This document shows, in pieces, positions 61,424 through 64,000 of a stretch of DNA of 64,000 bases. Numbering within the stretch: the first letter of the stretch is position 1; each line of letters starts with the position of its first letter. The DNA is taken from assembly GCA_035538335.1 (NCBI GenBank), contig DATLKN010000038.1:1-64000 (forward strand). Direction: 5' to 3'. Source of the DNA: AP-15 sp035538335 (GTDB lineage Bacteria; Pseudomonadota; Alphaproteobacteria; ATCC43930; CGMCC-115725). Below the pieces are notes generated by a model. It was not told the origin of the DNA. It did no database searches and was given only the letters and a program-made list of their open reading frames with translations. Made by a program: the position numbers and the translations under genes.

Positions 61424-62908
61424 CTAGCAATCGAACGGGTCGAGCGGCCACACCGGACGGCGGACTTTCGTGAACAGCTCCGGCGTGTAGATTTCGGAGC
61501 ACAGGGCGCCAGTGTCGACGAGGATGATTTCGCGGGCGATCGGTTCGAAGGCGGCGCGGAAATGCTGCATCGATTTGACGCAGACCGTCGCGTAGCGCGT
61601 CGGGTCGATGCCGAGCGAGGTGAACTGCCCGAGATCGGTCGCCTGCCCGTTGTTGGTGATCAGCACGATATCGATGCCGCCGACGCGGAACACCATCGAG
61701 GGCCCGTAATTGCGTTCGACGCCGCCGCCCATCGGCCCATAGGCGATGAAATGCCCGTTCGTCAGGCACACAACCTCGCCCTCGAGCGTCAGCGGGCCGC
61801 CGCCCAGCGTAGGATCGGTCTTGCCGCCGAGCGTCAGCGCGGTCTTCGCGCCGACCCCCGCCCGCATGCCGTCGGCGATCACCTGCGCGTCGCAGATCGC
61901 GTGAAACGCGACGCCCTCGACGCCGGCCGCGACCAGCCCCTCCAGCAGCGCCGTCGCATCGCCGTAGCCGCCGCCGCCCGGGTTGTCGGTGTAATCGGCG
62001 ATGACGAGCGGCTTGTCGCCGGGACGCCCCCCCTTGGCGCGCGCGACGGCCTCGGCCACCGGCAGCAGCTTGACGCTCGTATAGCCGCGGGTCCGCCAGG
62101 CGTGATCCATGAACTCCTCGGCGATCGCCGTTCCGCGCGGGCTCATGCCGTCGGTCGTCACCGTCACCGACGGCCCGACATCGCGGATGTCGGCGCGGCT
62201 GAAGCCGGCGCAGATGCTGACGACGAGCGCCTCGCCCGCCGTCTCGAGCGCTTCGCCGCGGGCGATCAGCTCGGCCATCGGCCCCGCCTGCGTGCGCCCG
62301 TGGTCGAGGCCGTAGATCATCGGCCGCCGGGCGATCACCGTCTTCGGCCGCACTTCGCCCCGCATCGCCCGCTCGAGCAGCCGCGCGCCTTGCCAGGCGC
62401 GCTCGTACATGTCGATGTGCGGATAGGTGCGAAAGGCGATGAGGGCATTCGCATGCTCGGCCATCGCCGCGGTGACGTTCGCGTGCAGGTCGAGGGTGAC
62501 GACGATCGGCGCGTCCGGGCCGAGAACGCCGCGCAACCGCGCGAGCAGCTCGCCTTCGGCATCCTCGAAGCGCTCGCTGACCATGGCGCCGTGCAGATGC
62601 AGCAGGGCGCCGTCGATCGGCCCGCGTTCGCGGGCGGCCTCCAGGATCATGCCGGCGACCGTCTCGAAGGCCTCGCTCGTGACGATCCCCGACGGGTTCG
62701 GGTTGGCAGACACCGGATGCACGAGCCGCCAGCCGAACTGGTCGGCCGCCTCGAAGGAGGCGCCGATCGCCGAGCGGGTGCCGCGGAACGCCGGCGGGAT
62801 CTCGTTTTCGCGATGAAAATCGCGCCGGCGGATCATCGCCATGTCCGTCGGCACGCGGCTGAAGGTGTTGGTTTCGTGCATAAAGCGGGCGAGGAGGACG
62901 CACGCCAC
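61424..62908 (-). CDS. M81-family metallopeptidase, MlrC-like, 494 aa
   Basis: DUF1485/MlrC family. FMHETNTFSRVPTDMAMI at the N-terminus, DLHANVT, and the C-terminal DTGALCSEIYTPELF identify it. LADYTDNPGGGGYGDAT-like middle motif is intact. Named after microcystin degradation, but most members act in other pathways and the substrate is unknown here. It is the first gene of the leftward run into cbiG-cobJ and cobM. Confidence 0.87.
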   Translation of the reverse strand: MACVLLARFMHETNTFSRVPTDMAMIRRRDFHRENEIPPAFRGTRSAIGASFEAADQFGWRLVHPVSANPNPSGIVTSEAFETVAGMILEAARERGPIDGALLHLHGAMVSERFEDAEGELLARLRGVLGPDAPIVVTLDLHANVTAAMAEHANALIAFRTYPHIDMYERAWQGARLLERAMRGEVRPKTVIARRPMIYGLDHGRTQAGPMAELIARGEALETAGEALVVSICAGFSRADIRDVGPSVTVTTDGMSPRGTAIAEEFMDHAWRTRGYTSVKLLPVAEAVARAKGGRPGDKPLVIADYTDNPGGGGYGDATALLEGLVAAGVEGVAFHAICDAQVIADGMRAGVGAKTALTLGGKTDPTLGGGPLTLEGEVVCLTNGHFIAYGPMGGGVERNYGPSMVFRVGGIDIVLITNNGQATDLGQFTSLGIDPTRYATVCVKSMQHFRAAFEPIAREIILVDTGALCSEIYTPELFTKVRRPVWPLDPFDC

Positions 62909-63088
62909 GGCTCACCTCCGGGATAGGGGCGCGAAGTTTAGCGGCAAATGAGCGAGACCGATCTCGACAAATCGTTACGAATTGTTAATATCAGCACGCT
63001 ACAACCGGCGAGTGAGAGCGCGGACGGGCGGGCGCCGATGGGGCCGCGCTGCCTCGCTCCAGCACATTGTTGCAAGGCGACGCATAAA

Positions 63089-63499
63089 ATGATGCTCGAG
63101 GGCGACCAATCCCACTGCGACGACGCCGGCGCCGCGGGAAAGACGGTGCTGATCGTCGAGGACAACGAGCTGAATATGAAGCTCTTCAACGATCTGTTGG
63201 AGGCGCAGGGCTATCGTACATTGCAGACGCGCAACGGCACGGAAGCGATCACGCTGGCGCGCCGGCACCATCCCGATCTGATCCTGATGGACATCCAGCT
63301 TCCGGAAATCTCCGGTCTCGAAGTCACCAAATGGATCAAGGAAGACGACGAGTTGCGCGGGATCCCGGTGATCGCGGTGACCGCGTTTGCGATGAAGGGA
63401 GACGACGAGAAGATCCGCAGCGGCGGCTGCGAGGCTTACATGGCGAAGCCGATCTCGGTCGCGCGCTTTCTGGAAACGGTCGGACGATTTCTGTCGTGA
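63089..63499 (+). CDS. divK: Single-domain response regulator DivK, 136 aa
   Basis: REC domain only: KTVLIVEDNELNMKLF with the acidic pocket, DLILMDIQLPEISG with the phospho-acceptor Asp, and MAKPIS with the conserved Lys. Directly followed by a PleD-type gene, the alphaproteobacterial divK-pleD pair. DivK controls DivL-CckA and thereby CtrA. The ATG at 63089 is chosen; an upstream ATG at 62948 would add 47 residues without similarity. Confidence 0.88.
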   Translation: MMLEGDQSHCDDAGAAGKTVLIVEDNELNMKLFNDLLEAQGYRTLQTRNGTEAITLARRHHPDLILMDIQLPEISGLEVTKWIKEDDELRGIPVIAVTAFAMKGDDEKIRSGGCEAYMAKPISVARFLETVGRFLS

Positions 63500-63530
63500 G
63501 CCTGTTGTTTGCCGGTGAGCGGGTGCGCCT

Positions 63531-64000
63531 ATGACTGCGCGCGTTCTGGTCGTCGATGATGTCGAACTGAACGTCAAGCTGCTCGAAGCCAAGCTGTCGA
63601 GCGAATACTTCGACGTTCTGAAGGCGTATGACGGCGCCGCCGCGCTTGAAATCGCCGGCGCGCAGTCGCCCGACGTGATCCTGCTCGACGTGATGATGCC
63701 GCAGATGGACGGCTTCGAAGTATGCCAGCGACTGCGGACCGACCCGCACACCGCCGATCTTCCGGTCGTCATGGTGACGGCGCTTTCGGACCTATCGGAT
63801 CGCTTGCACGGGCTCGAGGTCGGCGCCGACGATTTCCTGACGAAGCCGGTCAACGACATGGAATTGTTCGCCCGCGTCCGCTCGCTCGTCCGCTTGAAGC
63901 GGATGACCGAGGAGTTGCGGGTGCGCGACGCGATTTGCGGCCGTTTCGGCAGCCGCATGGCCGAGGCCGAGGCCGGACCGAGCCCCGGAAGCATCCTCGT
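63531..64000 (+). CDS. pleD: PleD-type response regulator/diguanylate cyclase, N-terminal part (cut by window edge)
   Basis: 156 residues are visible. The first REC domain shows VLVVDDVELNVKLLEAKL, DVILLDVMMPQMDGFEV and GADDFLTKPVND, matching PleD closely. The second REC and the GGDEF domain would follow outside the window. Starts 31 bp after divK, same strand. Confidence 0.88.
   Translation, partial: MTARVLVVDDVELNVKLLEAKLSSEYFDVLKAYDGAAALEIAGAQSPDVILLDVMMPQMDGFEVCQRLRTDPHTADLPVVMVTALSDLSDRLHGLEVGADDFLTKPVNDMELFARVRSLVRLKRMTEELRVRDAICGRFGSRMAEAEAGPSPGSIL

Noticed and set aside
62970..62995. CtrA box upstream of divK (TTAC-N6-TTAA)
   Set aside because: The spacer is six, not seven, and one half-site mismatches.
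62948..63088. Longer DivK starting at 62948
   Set aside because: The extra 47 residues are not part of the REC fold and lack a ribosome site.

Overview
The window is GC-rich, tightly packed chromosomal DNA from an alphaproteobacterium. The evidence is: a divK-pleD pair at the right edge; an exact CtrA-type box; the order lgt / MidA-like methyltransferase / pgeF / prs / rplY / pth / ychF; the order kdsD-lptC-lptA-lptB-rpoN-hpf-ptsN; an Hsp20-DUF1150 pair; and REP-type palindromes of the kind common in Rhizobiales and Rhodospirillales. Cytochromes b and c1 are separate genes rather than the fused fbcH of Bradyrhizobium. I cannot place it to genus.

Layout. 0-0.3 kb: tail of an IS110-type transposase and a palindromic repeat. 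0.3-6.7 kb: a catabolic-looking block (molybdenum hydroxylase, frameshifted flavin monooxygenase, FAH hydrolase, MetE-like protein, SDR). 6.7-13.7 kb: a leftward housekeeping run for translation, PRPP, cell wall and lipoprotein maturation. 13.8-17.2 kb: an MFS carrier, two tiny genes each behind an FNR/FixK-type box, an F420-type monooxygenase and a double cold-shock protein. 17.4-22.1 kb: a complete branched-chain amino-acid-type ABC transporter (livJHMGF order). 22.2-27 kb: a small membrane protein behind the CtrA box, a MgtC/DUF4010 protein, tadA, a thioesterase, a glutamine amidotransferase, a pseudouridine synthase and rsmD. 27-33.7 kb: an SsuABC/NMT1-type importer with two permeases, plus amidohydrolase, cupin and VOC genes. 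33.7-35.7 kb: methionine salvage (mtnA, mtnP). 35.7-41.1 kb: cytochrome bc1 subunits b and c1, trmL, hemF, a Tim44-like protein, Hsp20-DUF1150 and ptsN. 41.2-47.7 kb: hpf, rpoN, the Lpt/KDO genes, an RNase D-like nuclease and tRNA-Leu. 47.9-51.8 kb: NDUFA9-like SDR, cyclophilin, AmpG, cupin and YgjP-like metallopeptidase. 51.8-61.4 kb: a cobalamin corrin-ring cluster interrupted by a RES/Xre toxin-antitoxin island. 61.4-64 kb: an MlrC-type metallopeptidase, then divK and the start of pleD.

Common themes. Genes in operons very often overlap by four bases, frequently with a GTG start (GTGA), and I used this to set several starts. The observations I find most worth following are: (a) the paired FNR-type boxes, each ending exactly 56 nt before the start codon of a tiny gene; (b) a perfect 20-bp hairpin that swallows the hpf ribosome binding site; (c) the three-gene RES toxin-antitoxin operon lying between the intact cobA start and a decayed second copy of it; and (d) a palindromic CtrA box in front of an uncharacterised small membrane protein. 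I found no CRISPR array, rRNA, prophage or recognisable B12 riboswitch.
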